7,818 nucleotides of DNA from Bacteroidales bacterium GP3 (GTDB lineage Bacteria > Bacteroidota > Bacteroidia > Bacteroidales > Muribaculaceae). Under the pieces are notes generated by a model. It was not told the DNA's origin. It was given only the letters and a program-made list of their open reading frames with translations, and made no database searches. Both the position numbers and the translations under genes were made by a program. This document shows positions 1 to 6,132 of this stretch, one piece after another. Positions within the stretch are counted from its first letter, which is position 1, and the number at the start of each line of letters is the position of its first letter. The stretch is taken from contig DAAK01000188.1 of the NCBI GenBank assembly GCA_001701075.1, forward strand, positions 1 to 7,818, read 5' to 3'.

Positions 1-108
1 AAGTTTAAGAAGAAAGAGGAAGAAGCTCCGGCTGCTCCTGCAGAGCCCACTACAGAAGAAAAGCTTCTCACTGAAATTCGCGATCTTCTCAAGAATCAGG
101 AAAAATAA
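1..108 (+). CDS. mscL: Large-conductance mechanosensitive channel, C-terminal fragment
   Basis: The left edge cuts this gene; the last 35 codons and the TAA stop at 106-108 are visible. The fragment is a charged KFKKKEEE stretch, an Ala/Pro-rich linker, and then TTEEKLLTEIRDLLKNQEK. The LLTEIRDLLK segment is characteristic of the cytoplasmic C-terminal helix of MscL, which forms a bundle below the pore in the pentamer. MscL is an inner-membrane channel that opens under membrane tension and releases solutes during hypo-osmotic shock. The transmembrane helices and pore lie outside the window, so the assignment rests on the C-terminal motif alone. The gene lies 94 nt upstream of metG on the same strand with no obvious terminator between them, so some read-through into metG is possible. 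Confidence 0.88.
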   Translation, partial: KFKKKEEEAPAAPAEPTTEEKLLTEIRDLLKNQEK

Positions 109-136
109 AAGCATTAGCTTTTCCGTTATAATAGGA

Positions 137-181
137 TAGCTGTTGTAGCTGATTTAGCTATAATAGCTATCTTAGCTATTA
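137..181 (+). repeat. Five tandem 9-nt repeats (TAGCTNNNN) upstream of metG
   Basis: TAGCT begins at 137, 146, 155, 164 and 173, exactly 9 nt apart. The units are TAGCTGTTG, TAGCTGATT, TAGCTATAA, TAGCTATCT and TAGCTATTA: the first five bases are invariant and the last four vary. A sixth TAGCT at 115-119 is out of phase. The array ends 21 nt before the metG start codon, within the likely 5' leader or promoter. The last two units also form an inverted repeat, listed separately. The function is unknown. It could be a set of protein-binding sites, a structured leader, or a replication-slippage tract. Confidence 0.85.
161..181 (+). other. Perfect 9-bp inverted repeat (hairpin) upstream of metG
   Basis: TAATAGCTA at 161-169 is the exact reverse complement of TAGCTATTA at 173-181, separated by TCT. 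As RNA it could form a 9-bp stem with a 3-nt loop, ending 21 nt before the metG ATG. The stem is A/T-rich and is followed by AGAAAAAAC, not a U-run, so it does not look like an intrinsic terminator for plus-strand transcription. It may be an operator or a leader structure that affects metG translation. It could also be a by-product of the TAGCTA self-complementarity in the repeat array. Confidence 0.6.
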
Positions 182-202
182 AGAAAAAACAACAATAAAC
201 AT

Positions 203-2245
203 ATGCAGAAAAAATTCAAAAGAACGCTTATCACGTCGGCTCTTCCTTATGCAAATGGTCCGGTACATATTGGCCATCTTGCCGGGGTATATGTTCCTGC
301 CGATATCTATGCCCGTTATCTTCGCCTTAAGGGTGAGGAGGTATTCTTTGTGGGCGGCAGCGATGAGCATGGTGTGCCCATCACTATAAAGGCTAAGAAA
401 GAGGGTGTCACTCCTCAGGATATTGTAGACCGCTACCACAAAATCATTAAAGACTCTTTTGAGGGTCTTGGCATTTCATTCGATGTGTATGGTCGCACTA
501 CTTCTGAAACTCATCGCAAGACAGCATCCGACTTCTTCCGCCGTCTTTATGACAAGGGTGAGTTTGTGGAAAAAAGCTCCATGCAGCTTTACGATGAACA
601 GGCAGGTCAGTTTCTTGCAGACCGATATGTAGTAGGCACCTGCCCTCACTGTGGCAATGAAAGGGCATATGGCGACCAATGTGAGAAATGTGGCACATCG
701 CTCAATGCTACCGATCTTATAAATCCCAAGTCAGCCATCACTGGAAATACTCCTGTGCTTAAAGAGACATTCCATTGGTTTCTCCCTCTTGATAAATGGG
801 AACCTAAACTCCGTGAATGGATACTTCAGGAGCATAAGGAATGGAAACCCAATGTATATGGTCAGTGCAAGTCATGGCTCGACCTTGGGCTGCAGCCTCG
901 TGCCGTAAGTCGCGACCTTGATTGGGGTATCCCTGTTCCTGTGGAGGGGGCTGACGGAAAAGTGCTGTATGTATGGTTTGACGCTCCTATCGGTTATATT
1001 TCCAATACGATTGAAGCCCTTGGTGATGATTGGGAGCGCTGGTGGAAGGATCCGGAGACAAGGATGATCCATTTCATTGGCAAGGATAATATAGTGTTCC
1101 ATTGCATTGTATTCCCGTCTATGCTGATGGCTGATGGAAGCTACAATCTTCCCGACAATGTGCCTGCCAATGAATTCCTGAACTTAGAGGATGACAAGAT
1201 TTCAACTTCCCAGAATTGGGCTGTTTGGCTTCATGAATATCTTGAGGATCTACCGGGCAAGCAGGACACTCTACGCTATGTGCTGACAGCAAATGCTCCT
1301 GAGACTAAGGACAACAACTTCACTTGGAAAGACTTCCAGGCTCGCAACAATAATGAACTTGTGGCAATACTTGGAAATTTCATCAACCGTGCAGTGGTGC
1401 TTACACATAAATATTTTGATGGTGTAGTGCCTCCTGTGAAGACTCTTGAGACTGTAGACACCCAATTGATAGAGGAAATTGGAAAACTAAAGGCGGAAAT
1501 GACTGAAGCTCTTGACACATTCCACTTCCGTGAAGCTCTTCGTGTGGCTATGGATATGGCGCGTGCCGGCAATAAGTATCTTCAGGAGACAGAGCCATGG
1601 AAAGTATCGAAGACTGATATCGAGCGTACAGGCACCATTCTCAACATCGCTCTTCAGACGTGTGCCAACCTTGCGATTGCCTTTGAGCCATTCCTTCCAT
1701 TTATGTCTGCTAAGCTCCTTAAAATGCTCGGTGGCGATAAGATAAGTTGGGATATGCTGGGATGTTTCGATCTTGTACCTGTCGGAGCGCATATTGGTCA
1801 GCCGGAACTTCTTTTCGAGAAAATTGAAGACTCCGTAGTTGAGGCACAAGTGCAAAAGCTTAAGGATGCAAAGGAGAAGAATAAGCTCGCTGCCTGGAAA
1901 CCTGCTGAAGTGAAGCCTAATGTTGAATTTGAGACTTTCGAAAAGATAGATATCCGTGTAGGTAAGGTTTTGGAATGCTCTAAGGTGAAGAAATCTAAGA
2001 AGCTCCTTCAATTCCTTATTGATGATGGAATGAATAAGCGTACCATCCTGAGTGGTATTGCTGAAAGCTACGAGGATCCTTCAGTACTTGTAGGAAAGGA
2101 AATTTGCTTTGTAGCTAATTTCGAGCCTCGTAAGATGATGGGCATAGAAAGTCAAGGTATGATTCTTTCAGCAGTCAATCCAGATGGTAAGCTGACAGTA
2201 ATTTCTCCCTCGGCTGATGTGGTGCCTGGAGCTTCTGTAGGATAA
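203..2245 (+). CDS. metG: Methionine--tRNA ligase
   Basis: This cytoplasmic class I aminoacyl-tRNA synthetase uses ATP to attach methionine to tRNA-Met, supplying both initiator and elongator tRNAs. The 680-residue protein is complete. The HIGH signature is at residues 22-25 within PYANGPVHIGH. A four-cysteine zinc knuckle (CPHC 147-150, CEKC 160-163; C-X2-C-X9-C-X2-C) lies in the connective-peptide region. The methionine-pocket motif WFDAPIGY is at 258-265. The KMSKS loop appears as KISTS at 332-336. An anticodon-binding helical domain follows, and residues from about 575 to the end form a Trbp111-like OB-fold tRNA-binding domain (IDIRVGKV, then NFEPRKMMGIESQGMIL). The length matches the long two-part MetG found in many bacteria. 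The ATG at 203 starts directly before the catalytic Rossmann strand, and the leader is A-rich (AACAATAAACAT) without a Shine-Dalgarno sequence. The gene is intact and I see no frameshift. Confidence 0.98.
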   Translation: MQKKFKRTLITSALPYANGPVHIGHLAGVYVPADIYARYLRLKGEEVFFVGGSDEHGVPITIKAKKEGVTPQDIVDRYHKIIKDSFEGLGISFDVYGRTTSETHRKTASDFFRRLYDKGEFVEKSSMQLYDEQAGQFLADRYVVGTCPHCGNERAYGDQCEKCGTSLNATDLINPKSAITGNTPVLKETFHWFLPLDKWEPKLREWILQEHKEWKPNVYGQCKSWLDLGLQPRAVSRDLDWGIPVPVEGADGKVLYVWFDAPIGYISNTIEALGDDWERWWKDPETRMIHFIGKDNIVFHCIVFPSMLMADGSYNLPDNVPANEFLNLEDDKISTSQNWAVWLHEYLEDLPGKQDTLRYVLTANAPETKDNNFTWKDFQARNNNELVAILGNFINRAVVLTHKYFDGVVPPVKTLETVDTQLIEEIGKLKAEMTEALDTFHFREALRVAMDMARAGNKYLQETEPWKVSKTDIERTGTILNIALQTCANLAIAFEPFLPFMSAKLLKMLGGDKISWDMLGCFDLVPVGAHIGQPELLFEKIEDSVVEAQVQKLKDAKEKNKLAAWKPAEVKPNVEFETFEKIDIRVGKVLECSKVKKSKKLLQFLIDDGMNKRTILSGIAESYEDPSVLVGKEICFVANFEPRKMMGIESQGMILSAVNPDGKLTVISPSADVVPGASVG

Positions 2246-2246
2246 T

Positions 2247-2279
2247 TGCGCATTTTACATAGCGCGAAAAAATTTTTTT
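2247..2279 (+). terminator. Possible weak terminator directly after metG
   Basis: TGCGC at 2247-2251 can pair with GCGCG at 2262-2266 (four Watson-Crick pairs plus a T-G wobble). Six A's and then seven T's follow at 2273-2279. The stem is short and the A-tract separates it from the T-run, so this is a marginal candidate. The much stronger hairpin at 2312-2352 probably does most of the work. Confidence 0.25.
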
Positions 2280-2311
2280 CAAAAGCATAATTAATTGCAT
2301 AATAGATTAAT

Positions 2312-2352
2312 AAATGGTATGACTGCCCAAATCGTGCAGTCATACCATTTTT
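2312..2352 (+). terminator. Intrinsic terminator of metG
   Basis: A perfect 15-bp stem pairs 2312-2326 (AAATGGTATGACTGC) with 2336-2350 (GCAGTCATACCATTT) around a 9-nt loop. The right arm runs into a five-T tract at 2348-2352. It lies 66 nt after the metG stop and upstream of the recA promoter, so it should insulate recA from metG transcription. Confidence 0.8.
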
Positions 2353-2369
2353 ATTAAGATTTATTAAGA
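2350..2369. repeat. Perfect 10-bp tandem repeat upstream of the recA promoter
   Basis: TTTATTAAGA occurs at 2350-2359 and again directly at 2360-2369 with no mismatch. The 10-bp period is about one helical turn, so both copies face the same side of the DNA. They end 8 bp before the predicted -33 element of recA, where an activator site or an A/T-rich UP-type element would be expected. The first copy overlaps the T-tract of the metG terminator. Confidence 0.75.
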
Positions 2370-2377
2370 AATTAATT

Positions 2378-2408
2378 TTGGAGAGCCGAATTTAATCAGC
2401 TACCTTTG
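2378..2408 (+). promoter_or_regulatory. Bacteroidota-type promoter of recA
   Basis: TTG at 2378-2380 (within TTTTG) is followed after 20 nt by TACCTTTG at 2401-2408. This matches the Bacteroidota primary sigma consensus, TTG, 19-21 nt, TAnnTTTG. Transcription should begin about 6 nt further on, near 2414, giving a leader of roughly 55 nt before the recA ATG at 2470. Confidence 0.82.
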
Positions 2409-2413
2409 CAGTG

Positions 2414-2433
2414 TAATCAATGATCAATGATTA
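2414..2433. promoter_or_regulatory. Near-perfect 20-bp palindrome at the recA transcription start (candidate operator)
   Basis: TAATCAATGATCAATGATTA is a dyad centred between 2423 and 2424. Nine of the ten base pairs of the two arms match; only the A at 2419/2420 and its partner A at 2427 side break the symmetry. It also reads as a direct repeat of TCAATGA (2417-2423, 2424-2430). It sits immediately downstream of the -7 element, across the predicted start site, which is a typical place for a repressor. A damage-responsive regulator is one possibility because the gene is recA. I know of no operator consensus for this group that would confirm it. Confidence 0.45.
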
Positions 2434-2438
2434 ATTAT

Positions 2439-2462
2439 TAAACTTGTAAACTTTTAAACTAA
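2439..2462 (+). repeat. Three 8-nt direct repeats in the recA leader
   Basis: TAAACT begins at 2439, 2447 and 2455, giving units TAAACTTG, TAAACTTT and TAAACTAA. The array ends 7 nt before the recA start codon, in the A/U-rich region where Bacteroidota mRNAs bind the ribosome without a Shine-Dalgarno sequence. It may simply keep the start site unstructured. Confidence 0.65.
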
Positions 2463-2469
2463 ATAAGAT

Positions 2470-3648
2470 ATGGCAAAGAAAGTAGTGAAGAAGCCAAATG
2501 GCGGACGTATCGCCGATATGGACGAGAAGCGCAAGGCTCTCGACATAGCGATGGCTCATCTTGAGAAAGATTTCGGAAGTGGAACCATCATGCGTCTTGG
2601 TGATGATGCTGTGCAAGATGTGGAAGTGATACCTACCGGCTCAATAGGCCTTGACTATGCCCTTGGCGTAGGCGGGCTTCCCCGTGGCAGAATCACAGAA
2701 ATATATGGTCCGGAATCTTCAGGTAAGACAACTCTTGCTATCCATGTGATAGCGGAGGCTCAGAAAATGGGTGGCATATGTGCCATAGTTGACGCAGAGC
2801 ATGCGTTTGATCGCTTCTATGCAGAAAAACTTGGTGTTGATGTCAACAATCTTTGGATAGCACAACCTGATAATGGCGAACAGGCTCTCGACATTGCAGA
2901 GCAACTTATCAATTCTGGTGCGATCGACGTGCTGGTGGTCGACTCAGTTGCAGCCCTTACTCCTAAGGCTGAGATTGAAGGGGAAATGGGCGACAAGAAC
3001 GTTGGTTTGCATGCACGCCTCATGAGCCAGGCAATGCGTAAGCTTACCGGAACAATAGCCAAGACGCGTACTTGCTGCATCTTCATCAACCAGATTCGCG
3101 AGAAGATCGGCCTTATGTTCGGTAATCCTGAAACTACCACCGGTGGTAACGCCCTGAAGTTCTATAGTTCCGTTCGTCTTGAGATTCGTGCCAGTGGCTT
3201 TATCAAGGATGGCGAGCAGGCTGTAGGACGCACAGCTAAGGTAAAGGTAGTGAAAAACAAAGTGGCGCCTCCATTCATGAAAGCTGAGTTCGAGCTCCTT
3301 TTCGGGGAGGGTATCTCACGGGTAGGAGAAATTGTCGATCTCGGTGTAGAGCATGGTATCATCCAGAAATCTGGCGCTTGGTTCAGCTACAACGGCAATA
3401 AGCTCGGACAGGGACGCGATGCCGTGAAGCGTGTATTGAAGGAGAATCAGGAACTTGCGGATGAGTTAGCTGATAAAATTACGGAGAAAATGAATGCTGA
3501 CCGCGATTCACGCAAACCTGCCGGCAATCCGTTCCTTCCGGGACGTGACAGCAAGGTGGTCTCTGACGACGAGGATATTGATATGGCTGCCGAACCAGAT
3601 GACTCCGACAATGCAGAAGATCTCTTTGGCGATGACTTCGCAATCTGA
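2470..3648 (+). CDS. recA: Recombinase RecA
   Basis: RecA is the cytoplasmic ATP-dependent strand-exchange protein. It forms filaments on single-stranded DNA, drives homologous recombination and, where an SOS system exists, stimulates LexA-type repressor cleavage. The 392-residue protein is complete. The Walker A motif GPESSGKTT is at 80-88, the catalytic glutamate is E110 in DAEHAFD, and Walker B (DVLVVD) ends at D158. The L1 region EGEMGD and the L2 region with INQIREKIG and GNPETTTGG are intact. These sites are about 14 residues later than in E. coli RecA, so there is a short basic N-terminal extension (MAKKVVKKPNGG). The last 28 residues (365-392) are strongly acidic, with 13 Asp/Glu, as in the regulatory tail of other RecA proteins. 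The gene has its own promoter and terminators on both sides, so it appears to be transcribed alone. The ATG at 2470 is the only start that fits the leader and family length. Confidence 0.98.
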   Translation: MAKKVVKKPNGGRIADMDEKRKALDIAMAHLEKDFGSGTIMRLGDDAVQDVEVIPTGSIGLDYALGVGGLPRGRITEIYGPESSGKTTLAIHVIAEAQKMGGICAIVDAEHAFDRFYAEKLGVDVNNLWIAQPDNGEQALDIAEQLINSGAIDVLVVDSVAALTPKAEIEGEMGDKNVGLHARLMSQAMRKLTGTIAKTRTCCIFINQIREKIGLMFGNPETTTGGNALKFYSSVRLEIRASGFIKDGEQAVGRTAKVKVVKNKVAPPFMKAEFELLFGEGISRVGEIVDLGVEHGIIQKSGAWFSYNGNKLGQGRDAVKRVLKENQELADELADKITEKMNADRDSRKPAGNPFLPGRDSKVVSDDEDIDMAAEPDDSDNAEDLFGDDFAI

Positions 3649-3665
3649 AAAATATAATAGCAAAT

Positions 3666-3706
3666 AAAAAAATAATGGAGACCCAAAAAGCCTCCATTAT
3701 TTTTTT
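3666..3706. terminator. Bidirectional intrinsic terminator between recA and the minus-strand operon
   Basis: A perfect 15-bp stem pairs 3666-3680 (seven A's, then TAATGGAG) with 3692-3706 (CTCCATTA, then seven T's) around an 11-nt loop. Because the arms end in A7 and T7, the transcript carries a U-run after the G/C-containing core whichever strand is read. It begins 17 nt after the recA stop and lies 15 nt past the stop of the convergent lipoprotein gene (3722), so it can end both transcripts. It fills most of the 73-nt gap. Confidence 0.88.
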
Positions 3707-3721
3707 ATACTGATTTATACT

Positions 3722-5137
3722 TTATCTTGTGAGGGTACTTGTACCATACATGTAATAATACCAACCATCACCGTCGAAATAATACCACAATCCAAAGTTA
3801 GGGACAGTAATTGAGCCATCTGCATTGATAGTGGCCACTACAGACTCTTCGGCACTCGTACTTGTCGCAAACCAGTAATAGGTAGTGCCATATTCCTGAG
3901 CCTCGATTGTAATTGTGCCGGCTTCGAAATCTACGATACCATAGACAGGGGTATCAGTCCAGAATAGGCCATCTATTTCCACAGTCTCCTCATCAACTTT
4001 CTTAATTGTAGCTGACCAGTCAGGAGCATCGATAGCTTCCCATGTCCATGTATCATTTATACTTGAATTGCCAACGAAATGATTGTTGAATTTACCTGTG
4101 ATAGCCTTCATAGGGTCCTCTTCAGCCTGTACTGGCCATGTGAATGTATCCTCACCCCAATTGGAGTAGTCTGATCCATAATAATTGCCAACGCAGACTT
4201 CTCCACTCTCGCTATTGCCACTGACGGAGCCGTAATTGTCCCATGGATAGGCGATGAGAGTCGGATATAGCCATGAGCCGGTAGGTATCTGCCATGTGCG
4301 GTAGCCTGCCACCTCATCGTTGACTTCTTCTCCATTGAGGAAACAGAATTTGTCATCCTTATTGGAAGGAGTGACAGCAAATTCGAGATTATAGCCCCTG
4401 ACGCCGTAGTAGTTGAGAATAGTGTAAGAGCCATTAGAATAAGCTATCATCTTTGCCTCCCATGAGTTGTTTAGAGCTGCACTATAATAGAGGCCTGTGA
4501 CAGTGTAGAGTTCTGTGACGTTTAAGGTAGCAGAAGCGCTGCCGGCTGGACTGTTAGAGTATTGGCCATGTGCAAGAGCCACGACTGAAACAGTATAATT
4601 ACCTGCAGGCAGAATCTTTGTGAAAGAAGTGCCTGTTGTCACGTCGGAAGCTACAAGAGATCCATCTTTAGCTACAGTATAGGAATATTCCTTTGCTCCT
4701 TCCACTGCTTTCCATGACACCTCAAGGCGTTCGCTGTCAGCGATTGTCACTTCAGGGGCTTTGAGTGGTGAAAGAGCATCGGTAGTGGCCGTAAGAGTCA
4801 CTGCCGGAGGAGTGGAATAGTCGCTGTCCATTCCAGAGAAGGCCCATACCTCAAGGGTATAGGTTGTGGAAGGTAGCAGTCCTGTAATTTTGATTGACGT
4901 ATCTTTGGTGACTCCGGCAGTCACGGCGAGTCCATTGGGGTCGACGAGGCGGTAGCCATACTGCACGGCATTGTCTATCTTTTGCCAAGAGAAAGACAAT
5001 GAACGGTAGGTCGAAGCATCTTGTGTGACTGATGGTGACTCGAGAGGAGTTTTCAAGTCATTGTCGCTATCGCAGGCAGTGAATCCTGCGGTGCAAGCCA
5101 GGCTGAGCAGCATGGCGATAAATTTATTCTTTTTCAT
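3722..5137 (-). CDS. Outer-membrane lipoprotein with two fibronectin type III domains; candidate surface glycan-binding protein
   Basis: A 471-residue protein of unknown exact function. Residues 1-21 are a lipoprotein signal peptide (KKNK, then a hydrophobic core) with lipobox FTAC; Cys22 is the predicted lipidated residue. The following acidic DSDND is consistent with export to the surface in Bacteroidota. Two fibronectin type III modules follow, about 35-120 (LSFSWQKIDNAVQYGYRL, TGLLPSTTYTLEVWA) and 126-208 (LEVSWKAVEGAKEYSYTV, LPAGNYTVSVVALA). Residues about 210-471 are beta-rich and full of Tyr and Trp, ending WYYFDGDGWYYYMYG near the C-terminus; I do not recognise a named family there. 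This is the last gene of the putative SusD operon, starting 11 nt after the previous gene. Position, lipidation and exposed aromatics suggest a cell-surface glycan-binding protein like SusE/SusF or an SGBP, but this is inferred from context. No catalytic motif is visible. Confidence 0.85.
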   Translation of the reverse strand: MKKNKFIAMLLSLACTAGFTACDSDNDLKTPLESPSVTQDASTYRSLSFSWQKIDNAVQYGYRLVDPNGLAVTAGVTKDTSIKITGLLPSTTYTLEVWAFSGMDSDYSTPPAVTLTATTDALSPLKAPEVTIADSERLEVSWKAVEGAKEYSYTVAKDGSLVASDVTTGTSFTKILPAGNYTVSVVALAHGQYSNSPAGSASATLNVTELYTVTGLYYSAALNNSWEAKMIAYSNGSYTILNYYGVRGYNLEFAVTPSNKDDKFCFLNGEEVNDEVAGYRTWQIPTGSWLYPTLIAYPWDNYGSVSGNSESGEVCVGNYYGSDYSNWGEDTFTWPVQAEEDPMKAITGKFNNHFVGNSSINDTWTWEAIDAPDWSATIKKVDEETVEIDGLFWTDTPVYGIVDFEAGTITIEAQEYGTTYYWFATSTSAEESVVATINADGSITVPNFGLWYYFDGDGWYYYMYGTSTLTR

Positions 5138-5148
5138 GTCTGTCAGTC

Positions 5149-6111
5149 TTATTCAGTTTCTGTTTCATCGTCATCTGCGGTCGGGTCAAATGGATTCTTA
5201 TAAAGAGTGAAGTCCACTTGATATGCTCCGTAATTCCAACTTCCGTCATCGAATTCCAGATAAGTGGTCAGACCTATATATCCGTAGTATCCTGTTGATT
5301 TCTTTTGGTAGATCATGCGCAGGAGTGAATAGGAAATATCATTATACAGATATAGGTTGGTAAGTGCCGGATATCCTGATAAACCACCGGGAACCCATAC
5401 AGGGTATGTCTGTTCGGCCTCATTGTAAATATCCCATCCTCCGCCGTAAGAATCATCTATGAAGAGGGCATTCGACAAAGGAGTAAACACCACATCATCT
5501 GCGCTATCGCAAGTGAAGGTGACATCAAGACCGGAACCGAAGAAATCCGTAAGTTTGAAGAGATTGGTGCCATCAAGCTGATAGATATCTCCATATGTAC
5601 TTGGGTACATCTCGCTGTAGTCACTGTATGAATAGATGTAGCGTGCGTAGTCGGCCATCTGTACCCATACGGAATTAATCACGGAATAGGTCACAGAGGT
5701 CATTCCTTCTCCGTAAGTGTCTGTCTGATCAGCGGGAAGAGCGAGTGTGAACTTATTTTCTTGTCCTTTTGGCAGTCCACTGCAGTCGATCGTGATTGTC
5801 TTGGATGCCTCGCCGGCAGCGAAATCAACAGAAGCCGGAGCCACTACACCTTCTACGTCAGAAATGACTGTAATTGGAAAGGATACGGCTTGATCTGTGA
5901 TTTGGCGTGACACCTGCACGTCTATGGCCATTTCTTCCTTAGGCCCTTCACTATCGAAAATATACGACAGTTGATTGGGCAGTGGGAAGTAGGCGATTAC
6001 TCCGGTTTCTGTGTCCTGGGGTCCAGGAGTCCAGTCATCGGATTCGGAGCAAGCCGTCATTAGGGGGAGGGCCAGGACTCCGAGCATTGTTTTCAGAATA
6101 TATGGTTTCAT
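5149..6111 (-). CDS. Lipoprotein with Calx-beta-like domain, SusD-operon associated
   Basis: A 320-residue protein of unknown exact function. The N-terminus is a lipoprotein signal peptide with lipobox MTAC; Cys21 is the predicted lipidation site, followed by SESDD. Residues about 38-146 resemble a Calx-beta-type immunoglobulin-like fold (AIDVQVSRQ, VSFPITVISD, then ASVDFAAGEASKTITID), a module common in Bacteroidota surface lipoproteins beside SusD genes. The second half (about 150-310) is beta-rich and aromatic (YARYIYSYSDYSEMY, LFKLTDFFGSGLDVTF). The protein ends in an acidic tail, DDDETETE. It starts 21 nt after the SusD stop and ends 11 nt before the next gene, so the three are probably cotranscribed. 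It is probably anchored in the outer membrane and may help capture substrate for the SusCD transporter. Its ligand cannot be read from the sequence. Confidence 0.85.
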   Translation of the reverse strand: MKPYILKTMLGVLALPLMTACSESDDWTPGPQDTETGVIAYFPLPNQLSYIFDSEGPKEEMAIDVQVSRQITDQAVSFPITVISDVEGVVAPASVDFAAGEASKTITIDCSGLPKGQENKFTLALPADQTDTYGEGMTSVTYSVINSVWVQMADYARYIYSYSDYSEMYPSTYGDIYQLDGTNLFKLTDFFGSGLDVTFTCDSADDVVFTPLSNALFIDDSYGGGWDIYNEAEQTYPVWVPGGLSGYPALTNLYLYNDISYSLLRMIYQKKSTGYYGYIGLTTYLEFDDGSWNYGAYQVDFTLYKNPFDPTADDDETETE

Positions 6112-6132
6112 ATTGTTGTCTTGATTGGTATA

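Noticed and set aside
127..164. TATAAT hexamers at 127-132 and 159-164 as metG promoters
   Set aside because: Bacteroidota promoters use TAnnTTTG with TTG about 20 nt upstream. Neither hexamer has a credible partner, and TATAAT arises easily from this A/T-rich repeat.
137..181. CRISPR array or attachment site
   Set aside because: Units are only 9 nt with no spacer architecture, and no cas, integrase or tRNA gene is nearby.
161..181. Intrinsic terminator after mscL
   Set aside because: The stem lacks a G/C core and neither strand shows a U-run after it.
1487..2011. Open frame of 174 codons antisense to metG
   Set aside because: It lies wholly within metG on the opposite strand, has no recognisable domain, and its low-complexity translation reflects metG codon structure.
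2414..2433. Canonical E. coli or Bacillus LexA box at recA
   Set aside because: There is no CTG-N10-CAG or GAAC-N4-GTTC pattern, so I report only an uncharacterised dyad.
3722..5137. Assignment as SusE or SusF proper
   Set aside because: Those starch-binding proteins have specific tandem CBM58-type domains, which I cannot recognise here; two fibronectin type III modules plus an unassigned region support only a general surface-lipoprotein call.
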